NCBI GenBank assembly: GCA_045105075.1
Contig: JBGCDD010000042.1
Coordinates: 1 to 64,000 of the forward strand
Direction of reading: 5' to 3'
Length of the DNA stretch: 64,000 nt
Origin: JBGCDD01 sp045105075
Lineage (GTDB): Bacteria; Pseudomonadota; Alphaproteobacteria; Rhodobacterales; Rhodobacteraceae
Positions 33,447-42,248 of this stretch are shown here, one piece after another. The notes beneath the pieces are model-generated. The model had not been told where the DNA came from, did not search any database, and saw only the letters and a program-made list of their open reading frames with translations. Position numbers and translations under genes: made by a program. Position 1 is the first letter of the stretch; every line of letters starts with the position of its first letter.

Positions 33447-34070
33447 CTAGCCCGGATCGCGTGCGACCGCCTGAAGGCTTTGCGCCAGGCTGAACAAACG
33501 GCGTTCCAACAGGGTCGGCGTCTCGCAAAGATAGGCGATATTGCGCTGGCGGTCGGTGAAAATCACCTGATCCCAATCCAATTGTTCCTCCAGCGCATCG
33601 ACGCGGTCAAAATCGGGTTTGGCTTTGTCCAAAGCGTTGTCCATTTCGGCGCGATTGGCGTCAATCTGCTCGGCCAGAGCGATCTGGCTGAGCGAGAATC
33701 GCCCGATGCCGTTGATGATTCGGGTGCGCCGCTTGGACAAGCGCTCAAACACCTGATGAAATACCAATCCCAACAGATGCGAATCGCCGTCGTATTTGGC
33801 CGCAAAGGCATCGATTCGCGGTTGAAGATCCCCAAGGTCGACACGGCGCAGCGCCAACAAACCAGCCAGTTCGGCAACATCCGCGCGGGTTGTGGCATCG
33901 TCTGGTTGGGCTGTGGTGTCGATCGGCAACGCCCACATCAGACCCACTGATAGCGATGCAACCTTGCGTTGAACACAAGGCCATGTGGGGTCAGCGAAAT
34001 TGGCAGCGTTGGCGGGCAAACCGCAGCCAAGCATGGCCAAAGTCAGTACGATCGGTTTTGCGATGGGCAT
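33447..34070 (-). CDS. Secreted helical protein of unknown function
   Basis: A 207-residue exported protein. The ATG at 34070 begins a signal peptide (MPIAKPIVLTLAMLGCG to ANAANF) and follows a GGGAGAGACC ribosome site; the longer frame upstream is not signal-like. The mature part opens with DPTWPCVQRKVASLS and is mostly helical with many Arg/Asp/Gln. It is divergent from flhA and shares its promoter region, so it may be co-regulated with formaldehyde oxidation. Function unknown. Confidence 0.75.
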   Translation of the reverse strand: MPIAKPIVLTLAMLGCGLPANAANFADPTWPCVQRKVASLSVGLMWALPIDTTAQPDDATTRADVAELAGLLALRRVDLGDLQPRIDAFAAKYDGDSHLLGLVFHQVFERLSKRRTRIINGIGRFSLSQIALAEQIDANRAEMDNALDKAKPDFDRVDALEEQLDWDQVIFTDRQRNIAYLCETPTLLERRLFSLAQSLQAVARDPG

Positions 34071-34113
34071 CTGGTCTCTCCCTTTGTACGCGGGAATTCC
34101 AGACGCGTACGAT

Positions 34114-34206
34114 CCGAGTATGAGCCAGGAACGTCGCGCTGTCCAACCCGGCCAATACCCACCATTGTCGCAATTGTTTTGCACGCTGGGCGGGTTTCAT
34201 ACTCGG
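34114..34206. promoter_or_regulatory. Perfect 10-bp inverted repeat in flhA divergent promoter
   Basis: CCGAGTATGA at 34114-34123 and its exact reverse complement TCATACTCGG at 34197-34206 lie 73 bases apart in the 187-base region between the secreted-protein gene and flhA. Separated inverted sites suggest two binding sites for one regulator, possibly the FlhR-like protein at 26127. A further pair, CACGG and CCGTG, flanks a GTATAC near 34212-34235 close to the flhA start. Binding is not shown. Confidence 0.5.
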
Positions 34207-34257
34207 GTTGAACACGGTCGTATACTGCGTGCCGTGACGTTTGGGGAGTGAGGCTGC

Positions 34258-35370
34258 ATGAGAACGCGCGCTGCCGTGGCTGTTGCTGCGGGTCAACCGT
34301 TGGAGATCATGGACGTGAACCTGGATGGCCCTCGGGCCGGCGAGGTTTTGGTCGAAATCAAGGCCACTGGCCTGTGCCACACCGATGAATTCACCCGGTC
34401 AGGCGACGATCCGGAAGGCATCTTTCCGGCGATCCTGGGCCATGAAGGCGCCGGCGTGGTGATCGAGATCGGCGAGGGTGTTACCAGCCTTGAGGTCGGC
34501 GATCATGTCATTCCGCTTTACACGCCCGAGTGTCGCGAATGCGAATACTGCCTGAACCCGAAAACCAACCTGTGCCAAAAGGTGCGCGCCACGCAGGGCG
34601 CCGGTCTGTTGCCGGATGGGTCTACCCGGTTTTCGATGTTGGACGGCACGCCGATCCATCACTACATGGGCTGCTCGACCTTCGCCAACCACACAGTTGT
34701 GCCCGAAATCGCGCTGGCCAAAGTGCGCAAGGACGCGCCGTTTGACAAAATCTGTTACATCGGCTGCGGCGTCACCACAGGCATCGGCGCGGTGATCAAC
34801 ACTGCCAAGGTCGAGATCGGCAGCCGCGGGGTTGTGTTTGGTCTCGGCGGCATCGGATTGAACGTGATCCAGGGGTTGCGGTTGGCCGGCGCTGACCAAA
34901 TCGTCGGTGTCGATCTGAACGACAGCAAAGAAGACATGGGTCGTCATTTCGGGATGACTGACTTCGTCAATCCATCCAAGGTCGACGGTGATCTGGTGGC
35001 GCATCTGGTCGAACTGACCAAGGGCGGGGCGGATTATACCTTTGATGCCACCGGCAATGTCAGCGTAATGCGCACGGCGCTGGAATGCGCGCACAAAGGC
35101 TGGGGTGAAAGCATCATCATCGGTGTGGCGCCGGCGGGGGCCGAAATTTCGACACGCCCCTTCCAGCTGGTGACCGGTCGGACCTGGCGTGGCACGGCGT
35201 TTGGCGGGGCCAAGGGGCGCACGGATGTGCCCAAAATCGTCGATTGGTACATGGACGGCAAGATTGAGATCGACCCGATGATCACCCACAAATTGACGTT
35301 GGATCAGATCAACGAAGGCTTTGAGCTGATGCACAAAGGCGAGTCGATCCGCGCCGTGGTGGAGTATTGA
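34258..35370 (+). CDS. flhA: S-(hydroxymethyl)glutathione dehydrogenase (class III alcohol dehydrogenase)
   Basis: A 370-residue zinc enzyme that oxidises the glutathione adduct of formaldehyde with NAD to S-formylglutathione. Catalytic zinc site: GLCHTDEF and GHEGAG; structural zinc cysteines in PECRECEYCLNPKTNLC (about residues 90-106). NAD site GLGGIGLNVIQG (about residue 195). Length and motifs match FlhA/AdhI/FrmA proteins. fghA follows 7 bases later; together they take XoxF-made formaldehyde to formate. GGGGAGTGAGGCTGC precedes the ATG. Confidence 0.97.
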   Translation: MRTRAAVAVAAGQPLEIMDVNLDGPRAGEVLVEIKATGLCHTDEFTRSGDDPEGIFPAILGHEGAGVVIEIGEGVTSLEVGDHVIPLYTPECRECEYCLNPKTNLCQKVRATQGAGLLPDGSTRFSMLDGTPIHHYMGCSTFANHTVVPEIALAKVRKDAPFDKICYIGCGVTTGIGAVINTAKVEIGSRGVVFGLGGIGLNVIQGLRLAGADQIVGVDLNDSKEDMGRHFGMTDFVNPSKVDGDLVAHLVELTKGGADYTFDATGNVSVMRTALECAHKGWGESIIIGVAPAGAEISTRPFQLVTGRTWRGTAFGGAKGRTDVPKIVDWYMDGKIEIDPMITHKLTLDQINEGFELMHKGESIRAVVEY

Positions 35371-35377
35371 TGGTGCC

Positions 35378-36202
35378 ATGCAGCTGATCTCGGACAATCG
35401 CAGTTTTGGTGGCGCGCAGCAGGTCTTTTCGCACCCCTCGCAATCCTGCGGGTGCGATATGACCTTTGCGGTTTACCTGCCGCCCCAGGCCGAACATGGC
35501 CCGGTGCCAGTGCTGTGGTATCTGTCGGGGCTGACCTGCACCCACGAAAACGCCATGTCCAAGGGCGGTTTTCAAGAGCACGCGGCCAAGCATGGGCTGG
35601 CGCTGATCTTTCCGGACACCTCGCCGCGCGGAACCGGGGTCAGCGATGATGACGCCTATGATCTGGGGCAGGGCGCGGGGTTCTATGTGAATGCCACGCG
35701 CAACCCGTGGAAGCCCAATTTTCAGATGTACGACTATGTCGTCAGCGAATTGCGTGCCATCGTGCAGGATAATTTCCCGGTGCAGGACCGCCACGGCATC
35801 ACTGGCCATTCTATGGGCGGGCACGGTGCGCTGACCATTGCGGTGCGCAATGCGGATCTGTTCACCTCGCTGTCGGCCTTTGCGCCCATCGCGCACCCCA
35901 CACAATCGGATTGGGGCCGCAAACAACTCAGCGCCTATCTTGGCGATGACGAAGCCGCCTGGGCCGAACATGACGCCACTTTGTTGCTGGGGGAATTTGG
36001 CTGGAAGGGCGATTTGCTGGTTGATCAGGGCGCGGACGATCAGTTTCTCGATCTGCTCAAACCCGAAGCGCTGGCCGATATCATGGCGCGCCGCCGTCAA
36101 CCCGGACAGGTGCGTCTGCAGCAGGGCTATGACCATTCGTATTTCTTCGTAAACAGCTTTGCGCGCGACCATGTGGAATGGCACGCCGAGCGGCTGAATT
36201 GA
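35378..36202 (+). CDS. fghA: S-formylglutathione hydrolase
   Basis: A 274-residue esterase-D family hydrolase giving formate and glutathione. The nucleophile Ser is in GHSMGGHGAL (about residue 146); Asp and His of the triad are in VDQGADDQFL and YDHSYFF near the C-terminus. YLSGLTCTHENA is the conserved oxyanion region. It lies directly after flhA and before the cytochrome gene cycB. Confidence 0.97.
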   Translation: MQLISDNRSFGGAQQVFSHPSQSCGCDMTFAVYLPPQAEHGPVPVLWYLSGLTCTHENAMSKGGFQEHAAKHGLALIFPDTSPRGTGVSDDDAYDLGQGAGFYVNATRNPWKPNFQMYDYVVSELRAIVQDNFPVQDRHGITGHSMGGHGALTIAVRNADLFTSLSAFAPIAHPTQSDWGRKQLSAYLGDDEAAWAEHDATLLLGEFGWKGDLLVDQGADDQFLDLLKPEALADIMARRRQPGQVRLQQGYDHSYFFVNSFARDHVEWHAERLN

Positions 36203-36224
36203 GATGACACAAGGACCAAAGCAA

Positions 36225-36626
36225 ATGACGTTGAGACTGCTTGCCACTGCCTGTCTGATTGCGCTGCCGATAGGTGCGTTTGCCGAAAGCCACATCACCG
36301 GCGATGCAGCGGCGGGTGAAAAGGTGTTTCGCAAGTGCAAAGCCTGCCATGCGGTTGGCGAAGGGGCTGAAAACAAGGTCGGGCCGGTGCTGAACGGTGT
36401 GGTCGATCGTGCGGTGGCTGCGGGCGAAGGCTTCAAATATTCCAAAGTGCTGATAGCCTTGGGAGAAGGCGGTACGACCTGGACACCCGAAGATCTCGAC
36501 GCCTTTTTGAAAAAACCACGCGATTACGCCAAAGGCACCAAGATGTCCTTTGCCGGGCTGCGCAAAGACGCGGACCGCGCCAATATCATCGCCTATCTCG
36601 CGACCTTTGCAGACGGGGGCGCGTGA
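36225..36626 (+). CDS. cycB: Cytochrome c, c-553i type
   Basis: A 133-residue periplasmic cytochrome with signal peptide (LLATACLIALPIGAFA) and one haem motif CKACH in VFRKCKACHAVG; axial Met is probably in GTKMSFAGL. The ATG at 36225 is preferred over one at 36204 because AAGGA lies 9 bases upstream. In Paracoccus the matching cycB sits between formaldehyde genes and xoxF, as here. It likely takes electrons away from methanol oxidation. Confidence 0.9.
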   Translation: MTLRLLATACLIALPIGAFAESHITGDAAAGEKVFRKCKACHAVGEGAENKVGPVLNGVVDRAVAAGEGFKYSKVLIALGEGGTTWTPEDLDAFLKKPRDYAKGTKMSFAGLRKDADRANIIAYLATFADGGA

Positions 36627-36750
36627 CAGAAGAATTTCTGCCCAACTTCGATGAGGACGAAGCGGCAGGATGACGTGATATCTGACCCTGAAAGCCGGGC
36701 GGATGTCGACCAGACGCGGCACTTATGCCGCACAACCGGGAGGAACTTTG

Positions 36751-38553
36751 ATGAAAAAGCTACTGCTTTTGACGTCCGGGATTGCCCTTTGCGCCGCTAC
36801 AGCGGGTTTTGCAAATGACGATCTGATGAAACAGATGGAGGATTCCAATCAGTGGGCCATCCAAACGGGCGATTACAAAAACCAACGCTACTCTGAACTG
36901 AGCGACATCAACGCCGACAATGTTGGCGATCTGCAAGTGGCATGGACCTTCTCGACCGGCGTTCTGCGCGGGCACGAGGGTTCGCCGCTGGTGATCGGCG
37001 ACATGATGTATGTGCACACGCCGTTTCCAAATATCGTCTACGCGCTTGATCTGGCCAATGAAGGCAAGATCGTCTGGAAGTACGAACCCAAGCAAGACCC
37101 GGACGTCATTCCGGTGATGTGCTGTGACACGGTGAACCGCGGTGTTGCCTATGGCAACGGCAAGATCTTCTTGCATCAGGCGGACACTAAAATTGTCGCG
37201 CTGGACGCGATGTCGGGCGATATTGTCTGGACCGCACAGAACGGCGACGCCTCGGTTGGTGAGACCAACACAGCCACTGTGCTGCCGGTCAAAGACAAGA
37301 TTATTGTCGGCATTTCGGGCGGTGAATTCGGTGTGCGCGGCCATGTGACCGCCTACAACATGGATACAGGCGAGCAGGAATGGCGTGCCTATTCCATGGG
37401 TCCTGACAGCGACATTCTGATTGATCCGGTCAATACCACACATCTGGGCACGCCGGTTGGCGAAAACTCGGGCACCAACACCTGGGAAGGTGATCAGTGG
37501 ATGATCGGTGGTGGCACCACGTGGGGTTGGTATTCGGCCGATATGGACGAAAACCTGTTCTACTACGGGACCGGCAACCCATCCACCTGGAACCCGGCGC
37601 AGCGCCCTGGTGACAACCGCTGGTCGATGACCGTTATGGCGCGCGACATCGACACCGGTGTGGCCAAATGGTTCTATCAGATGACCCCGCATGACGAGTG
37701 GGATTATGACGGCATCAACGAAATGATCCTGTCAGAGCAGGAGATTGATGGCGTCGAGCGTAAGCTGCTGACCCACTTTGACCGTAACGGTCTGGGTTAT
37801 ACGATGGACCGCGTGTCTGGCGAGCTTCTGGTCGCTGAAAAGTTCGACCCGGTTGTGAACTGGACCTCGGGCGTGGACATGGACAAAAACTCGCCCACTT
37901 ACGGGCGTCCTGCGGTTGTCGCTCAGTACTCGACCGAGCAGAACGGCGAAGACGTCAACTCGACCGGGATCTGTCCTGCGGCTCTGGGCACCAAAGACCA
38001 GCAGCCAGCGGCCTATTCGCCCAAAACCGAGCTGATGTATGTGCCGACAAACCACGTCTGCATGGACTACGAGCCGTTCCGCGTGTCCTACACCGCTGGT
38101 CAGCCTTACGTGGGTGCGACACTGGCGATGTACCCGGCCCCTGGCAGCCACGGCGGCATGGGCAATTTCATCGCTTGGGACAACATCAAGGGTGAGATCA
38201 AATGGTCCATCCCCGAGCAGTTCTCGGTGTGGTCCGGCGCGCTGGCAACAGCGGGCGACATCGTGTTGTACGGCACGCTCGAGGGTCATCTGAAGGCGGT
38301 CAATGCCAAGACGGGGGAAGAGCTTTATAAGTTCAAAACGCCGTCCGGCATCATCGGCAACGTGATGACTTACAAGCATGCTGGCAAACAGTACATCGGC
38401 ATCCTGTCGGGTGTTGGCGGCTGGGCTGGGATTGGCCTTGCGGCTGGTCTGACGAACCCCAATGACGGTTTGGGTGCTGTGGGTGGCTATGCCGCGCTCA
38501 GCGACTATACCGCACTTGGGGGTCAGCTGACTGTGTTCGCCATTCCGGACTGA
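36751..38553 (+). CDS. xoxF: Lanthanide-dependent methanol dehydrogenase XoxF
   Basis: A 600-residue periplasmic PQQ enzyme with eight-bladed propeller fold. Start at the ATG at 36751 after GGGAGGAA, giving a signal peptide ending GFAND. The key pair is Asp318-Tyr-Asp320 in DEWDYDGINE: the second Asp marks lanthanide use, where calcium-type MxaF has Ala. The adjacent Cys124-Cys125 disulfide (PVMCCDTV) contacts PQQ. Mature length and motifs fit the widespread XoxF5 type, though clade was not computed. xoxG and xoxJ follow. It oxidises methanol to formaldehyde or further to formate. No mxaF or mxaI is in the window. Confidence 0.97.
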   Translation: MKKLLLLTSGIALCAATAGFANDDLMKQMEDSNQWAIQTGDYKNQRYSELSDINADNVGDLQVAWTFSTGVLRGHEGSPLVIGDMMYVHTPFPNIVYALDLANEGKIVWKYEPKQDPDVIPVMCCDTVNRGVAYGNGKIFLHQADTKIVALDAMSGDIVWTAQNGDASVGETNTATVLPVKDKIIVGISGGEFGVRGHVTAYNMDTGEQEWRAYSMGPDSDILIDPVNTTHLGTPVGENSGTNTWEGDQWMIGGGTTWGWYSADMDENLFYYGTGNPSTWNPAQRPGDNRWSMTVMARDIDTGVAKWFYQMTPHDEWDYDGINEMILSEQEIDGVERKLLTHFDRNGLGYTMDRVSGELLVAEKFDPVVNWTSGVDMDKNSPTYGRPAVVAQYSTEQNGEDVNSTGICPAALGTKDQQPAAYSPKTELMYVPTNHVCMDYEPFRVSYTAGQPYVGATLAMYPAPGSHGGMGNFIAWDNIKGEIKWSIPEQFSVWSGALATAGDIVLYGTLEGHLKAVNAKTGEELYKFKTPSGIIGNVMTYKHAGKQYIGILSGVGGWAGIGLAAGLTNPNDGLGAVGGYAALSDYTALGGQLTVFAIPD

Positions 38554-38583
38554 TCGGTGAACGACAAACCAAGACTGTGATGA

Positions 38584-38609
38584 CTGGCGCGGCTTTCGGG
38601 TCGCGCCGG
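38584..38609 (+). terminator. Hairpin between xoxF and xoxG
   Basis: A 10-bp stem with two G-U pairs, 38584-38593 (CTGGCGCGGC) with 38600-38609 (GTCGCGCCGG), closed by a TTTCGG loop, lies in the 81-base gap after xoxF. It has no T-run, so it may act as an mRNA-stabilising or attenuating element that lets xoxF be made in excess of xoxG rather than as a full terminator. Confidence 0.6.
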
Positions 38610-38634
38610 TTACCCCTCTGAACAGGTGAGTTTC

Positions 38635-39129
38635 ATGATTCCGAAAAGATTTCTTGTGGCCCTGTGCCTTGCCGGTGCACTGCCGCTGGCCGCAACAGCC
38701 CAGGACAACATCGCCGTCGCCTATTCCGAAGACGGCAGATATTTCACCGACGACGACGTCCCCACATTCAACGTGGGCGAAGACGGCGTGGTTGATTGGC
38801 TGACATTTTCGGGCTTTCGTCGCTATCACAGCGAATGCCATGTGTGTCACGGCCCCGACGGCGAAGGCTCGACCTATGCGCCTGCCATCAAGAATTCCGC
38901 CATTGATATGGACTACTATGACTTTCTCGACGTGGTCACCAATGGGCGCAAGAACGGCAACTCGGTGATGCCTGGATTTGGCGAAAACCGCAATGTGATG
39001 TGCTATCTTGATGATATCTATGTCTATCTCAAGGCGCGGGGCACCGACACTGTTGCGCGGGGCCGCCCGGCCAAGAAAGAAGGCAAATCCGCCGTCATTC
39101 GCGAGGACGAAGATGCCTGCATGGGCTAA
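38635..39129 (+). CDS. xoxG: Cytochrome c, XoxG type (electron acceptor of XoxF)
   Basis: A 164-residue periplasmic cytochrome. The ATG at 38635 opens the signal peptide (LVALCLAGALPLAATAQ); an in-frame GTG nine bases earlier is less likely. Single haem motif CHVCH in SECHVCHGP; a Met in SVMPGFGEN is the likely second ligand. An acidic N-terminal stretch is typical of cytochrome cL-like proteins. It ends 17 bases inside xoxJ. Confidence 0.93.
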   Translation: MIPKRFLVALCLAGALPLAATAQDNIAVAYSEDGRYFTDDDVPTFNVGEDGVVDWLTFSGFRRYHSECHVCHGPDGEGSTYAPAIKNSAIDMDYYDFLDVVTNGRKNGNSVMPGFGENRNVMCYLDDIYVYLKARGTDTVARGRPAKKEGKSAVIREDEDACMG

Positions 39130-39943
39130 TATCACTGCGGCTCTGGCGTTCACTTTTGGGGTCAGTGCCGCGATGGCGCAGACCTCTGATCTGGTGTCCT
39201 CCAACGCGCTGCGGGTCTGCGCGGATCCGGCCAACTATCCGATGTCATCAAAGGAACAGCCGGGTTTTGAGAACAAGCTGGCCGATCTGGTCGCGGCCAA
39301 GCTCGAGCTGCCGGTGCAATACACCTGGTACCCAATGGCCACCGGCTTCATTCGCAACACGCTGAACGCCAAGCAATGCGATGTTGTGATCGGCTATGCG
39401 CAGGGCCACGAGCTGGTGCTCAACACCAACCATTACCTCACCTCGGTCTACACGCTGATCGTGGCGCGTGACGGGGACCTTGCGGGTGTCGAAACCCTGT
39501 CGGATCCTGCGATCAAGGGCCGTCGCATTGGCATCATCGCGGGCACCCCGCCTTCGGCGCATCTGGCGCGCAATGGGCTGATCGCGCGGGCCAAGGCCTA
39601 TAATCTTGTGGTGGATCGACGCCACGAAAGTCCGGTGATCGACATGCTCACCGATCTGGAATCCGGCGACATTGATGCGGCAATTGTCTGGGGTCCGCTT
39701 GCCGGTCCGTTGGTCAAATCCGATCATCCCGGGTTGAAAGTGGTGCCGTTGATCAAAGAAACGCTGCCGCCGCGCCTGTTCTACCGCATCACCATGGGGG
39801 TGCGCCAAGGCGAAAAGGTCTGGCAACGCAAGCTGAACTCGCTGATCCGGCGCAACAAGGACGAGATCAACGCGCTGTTGGCCGATGCAGGCGTGCCGCT
39901 GATTTCGGATTTGGGCACCGAAGTTTTGGACATCTCGCAATGA
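39113..39943 (+). CDS. xoxJ: Periplasmic binding-like protein XoxJ
   Basis: A 276-residue periplasmic protein of the solute-binding (MxaJ/XoxJ) fold, with a signal peptide ending SAAMAQ. Start at the ATG at 39113, which overlaps the xoxG end. Typical stretches are LRVCADPANYPMSSKEQPGFE and QCDVVIGYAQGHELV. XoxJ is thought to activate or assemble XoxF rather than transport a solute. It overlaps the CXXCW-type gene by ATGA. Confidence 0.93.
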   Translation: MPAWANITAALAFTFGVSAAMAQTSDLVSSNALRVCADPANYPMSSKEQPGFENKLADLVAAKLELPVQYTWYPMATGFIRNTLNAKQCDVVIGYAQGHELVLNTNHYLTSVYTLIVARDGDLAGVETLSDPAIKGRRIGIIAGTPPSAHLARNGLIARAKAYNLVVDRRHESPVIDMLTDLESGDIDAAIVWGPLAGPLVKSDHPGLKVVPLIKETLPPRLFYRITMGVRQGEKVWQRKLNSLIRRNKDEINALLADAGVPLISDLGTEVLDISQ

Positions 39944-40488
39944 CACGCGCGCTGGCGGTTGCGATCATGCTTCCGCTGGCAGCATTTGCCCAAACCATCG
40001 AAGAACCCGCCGATTACCGTATCGATCATTACCGTGGCCCGGTTCCCGGTGCGCTGAGCGGCGGCACGGTGATTGGCCCCGAAGAGGCCTTTGATTTGTG
40101 GAAAAGCGGAACTGCGGGTTTTGTCGACGTGCTGCCGCAAGCGCCCAAACCAGCCAACCTGCCCAAGGGCACGATCTGGCGTGACAAGCCGCGCAACAGC
40201 ATTCCCGGTGCGATCTGGTTGCCCAATGTGGGCTACGGCGCGATTGCGGATGTCACAGCTGATTACTTTCGCGCAGGGCTGAAGGCCGCGACAAACGGTG
40301 ATACGGCGCATCCGCTGGTGGTTTTTTGCCTGGAAGATTGCTGGATGAGCTGGAACGCTGGCAAACGCGCCATCGAATGGGGATATTCGAACGTGTTTTG
40401 GCTGCCCGAGGGCACCGACGGCTGGCAATTGTGGGACTACCCGCTGGAACGGGTGGCCCCAATGCCGGGCCAGCCGCAAGCCAAATAG
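39940..40488 (+). CDS. PQQ-dependent catabolism-associated CXXCW-motif protein (rhodanese-like)
   Basis: A 182-residue exported protein with a signal peptide (ALAVAIMLPLAAFAQ) and a rhodanese-like fold. The cysteine/tryptophan motif reads CLEDCW in VFCLEDCWMSWNAGKRA, that is three residues between the cysteines. Members sit beside XoxF or PQQ alcohol dehydrogenase genes; the role may be sulfur or redox handling of a partner such as the SoxYZ-like carrier, which is inference. Last gene of the xox operon; its end lies three bases from the convergent SoxYZ-like gene. Confidence 0.88.
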   Translation: MTRALAVAIMLPLAAFAQTIEEPADYRIDHYRGPVPGALSGGTVIGPEEAFDLWKSGTAGFVDVLPQAPKPANLPKGTIWRDKPRNSIPGAIWLPNVGYGAIADVTADYFRAGLKAATNGDTAHPLVVFCLEDCWMSWNAGKRAIEWGYSNVFWLPEGTDGWQLWDYPLERVAPMPGQPQAK

Positions 40489-40491
40489 ACC

Positions 40492-41304
40492 CTAAAACCC
40501 TGCGAGATTTTTATGGGCGTGGCTGACCGATCCGCTGGTGTCGGTCATGGTCACATCAACCGAACGGGTCTGGCGCGGCACGGCCAAACCGACGCGCGGG
40601 TTCTCGGCCAGCGAAATCGAGCCGGTCATATCAACAAAGCCCGCACCATCCAGATCAATCTCGACGGTTTCGACATAGCGCATCGGTATGAACAGCAGCG
40701 AAATCTGGTCCATCTGCATGCCCGAATGGGACGGGTGCGAGATGTCCACATCGACCCGCCCATCGCGCGAGGCCAGATTGCTCAGATTGCCAGCCAGGGT
40801 GCCGGGACCACTGTCGGCCACGGAAATCTCCATGCGTCCCAACGTGGCCAGCGCCGCCTCGGGGTCGGTGCCCGGAGGGGCCGCACAGGCGCCGGTGCCA
40901 GAGGTTTTCACAAATGTTTCAGCGGCGAAAATCCGCCCGTCCGTCAGCTCGGCCACCACATGCACAGGCGTCGCGCCGTTCACCCGCATTGTGATGTCAA
41001 AGTAAAAGCTGGGTTGGGGTTGGTTCAGATCAAACACGGCTGACACTGGCATCGGATTTTCATCCAAAACCAATGTGATCCGCGCCAACTGCCCGCCATC
41101 GGGTGCGCGGATCTGCGCGGCCAGATCGGCGCGTGCATCATCCGGTGTGCGATAGGGCGAGTCGATGGCAATGAACCGGCTGCCATCCAGAATGGTGCGC
41201 TCACCAAACAGCTCGGCCCGCACCGATTCCCAAGCCTCGGACGCGGCCAGCCCCGGCAATGCGGTTGAGCATACCAGCGCGGCGGCAATTGCAAAATGTT
41301 TCAA
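40492..41304 (-). CDS. Quinoprotein dehydrogenase-associated SoxYZ-like carrier (copy 2)
   Basis: A 270-residue exported protein with the same fused SoxY/SoxZ layout and length as the copy at 31373. The carrier cysteine is in TSGTGACAAPP. The likely start is TTG at 41304, 7 bases after GGGAG; an ATG 21 bases further upstream (MRDGRET added) is possible. The signal peptide is LKHFAIAAALVCSTALPGLAA. It is convergent with the xox operon and has no metallohydrolase gene beside it, so it may share the one at 32313. Confidence 0.88.
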   Translation of the reverse strand: MKHFAIAAALVCSTALPGLAASEAWESVRAELFGERTILDGSRFIAIDSPYRTPDDARADLAAQIRAPDGGQLARITLVLDENPMPVSAVFDLNQPQPSFYFDITMRVNGATPVHVVAELTDGRIFAAETFVKTSGTGACAAPPGTDPEAALATLGRMEISVADSGPGTLAGNLSNLASRDGRVDVDISHPSHSGMQMDQISLLFIPMRYVETVEIDLDGAGFVDMTGSISLAENPRVGLAVPRQTRSVDVTMTDTSGSVSHAHKNLAGF

Positions 41305-41455
41305 GGTCTCTCTCCCATCACGCATGCGCCACAGACGCCTGGCCTGTCGCATATCTGCGGTGCTTCTATCACATTTGCGCGCTTTGTGTCGACAAACATG
41401 CATGCGGGGTTCATCCATCGCACCCCGCGATTTTGGTGCCGTTTTGCGGTTCGGT

Positions 41456-42004
41456 TCAGCTTTCGGGTGCGCCGAATTTGTCTTTCAACGCCTCCAGCCC
41501 CGCCTCATAAACGGCGGTCACGGCGGCAATGGCGGCTGCATCGTTCAGCTCTTCGGGCGGATCATTGTTTGGATACCCGCGATAAAATGCGCCGCGCCAT
41601 TCGATCAAGGCACCACCCCCGTCGCGTGGTTTGACGGTCAGGTGAGACGAGTAGTTTGTCACTGGCAAAACCTCGACCGCAACGTCGGTAATGCGGTAAG
41701 AATAGCTCATCTTGGTGTCGCTGTATTTGTACAGAATTTCGCTGATGCTCGGCCCGTCGGCGGCTCCCAGGGTCAGCACCCGCGTGGCGTCGATCGCATT
41801 GCCGTTTTCGCCTTTGGTGTCGTGAACCGCCGGATGCCAGGACATGTCCTGAAAATTACCAATCGCCGCCCAGACCGTTGCCGGATCGGCGCTGACCTCG
41901 GTTGTGACCGTTATCTTTTGGCGCGTTGGGCCATGAGCCAGCACCAGTGTAGGTGCCACCACGGCCAGCGCCATGACGGTCATGAACATACGTTTATTCA
42001 TCAT
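41456..42004 (-). CDS. MxaD-like SRPBCC-fold periplasmic protein
   Basis: A 182-residue exported protein with signal peptide (VMALAVVAPTLVLAHG) and an SRPBCC (START-like) fold: VTTEVSADPATVWAAIGNFQ and ALIEWRGAFYRGY. MxaD in methylotrophs has this fold and aids electron transfer between methanol dehydrogenase and its cytochrome. Two ATG codons in a row start it after AAGGGAGAC. It is divergent from the PQQ-associated binding-protein gene. Confidence 0.82.
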   Translation of the reverse strand: MMNKRMFMTVMALAVVAPTLVLAHGPTRQKITVTTEVSADPATVWAAIGNFQDMSWHPAVHDTKGENGNAIDATRVLTLGAADGPSISEILYKYSDTKMSYSYRITDVAVEVLPVTNYSSHLTVKPRDGGGALIEWRGAFYRGYPNNDPPEELNDAAAIAAVTAVYEAGLEALKDKFGAPES

Positions 42005-42248
42005 TTGTCTCCCTTATTAGAGCCTGTTTTTGGGTATCATTCAGACCATAAGCCCCGTGGCAAAGAGGTGGGGTGTACAGCAACGCCCGTTCTTAGGTTT
42101 TAAGAGTCGCGCTTGATGTTGCGGCTGCTAGGGTGGATCAGGCAACCCGGCCAAAAGTATCGGTTCACGCCGGCCCCGCACCTTGGGACAGTGTTGCATG
42201 GCAGTGCGCGTCAAAACCGGGCGCGCCGAAGGCATCAGGGGGAAAACA

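Noticed and set aside
37732..39234. 500-residue minus-strand frame
   Set aside because: Antisense shadow of xoxF and xoxG.
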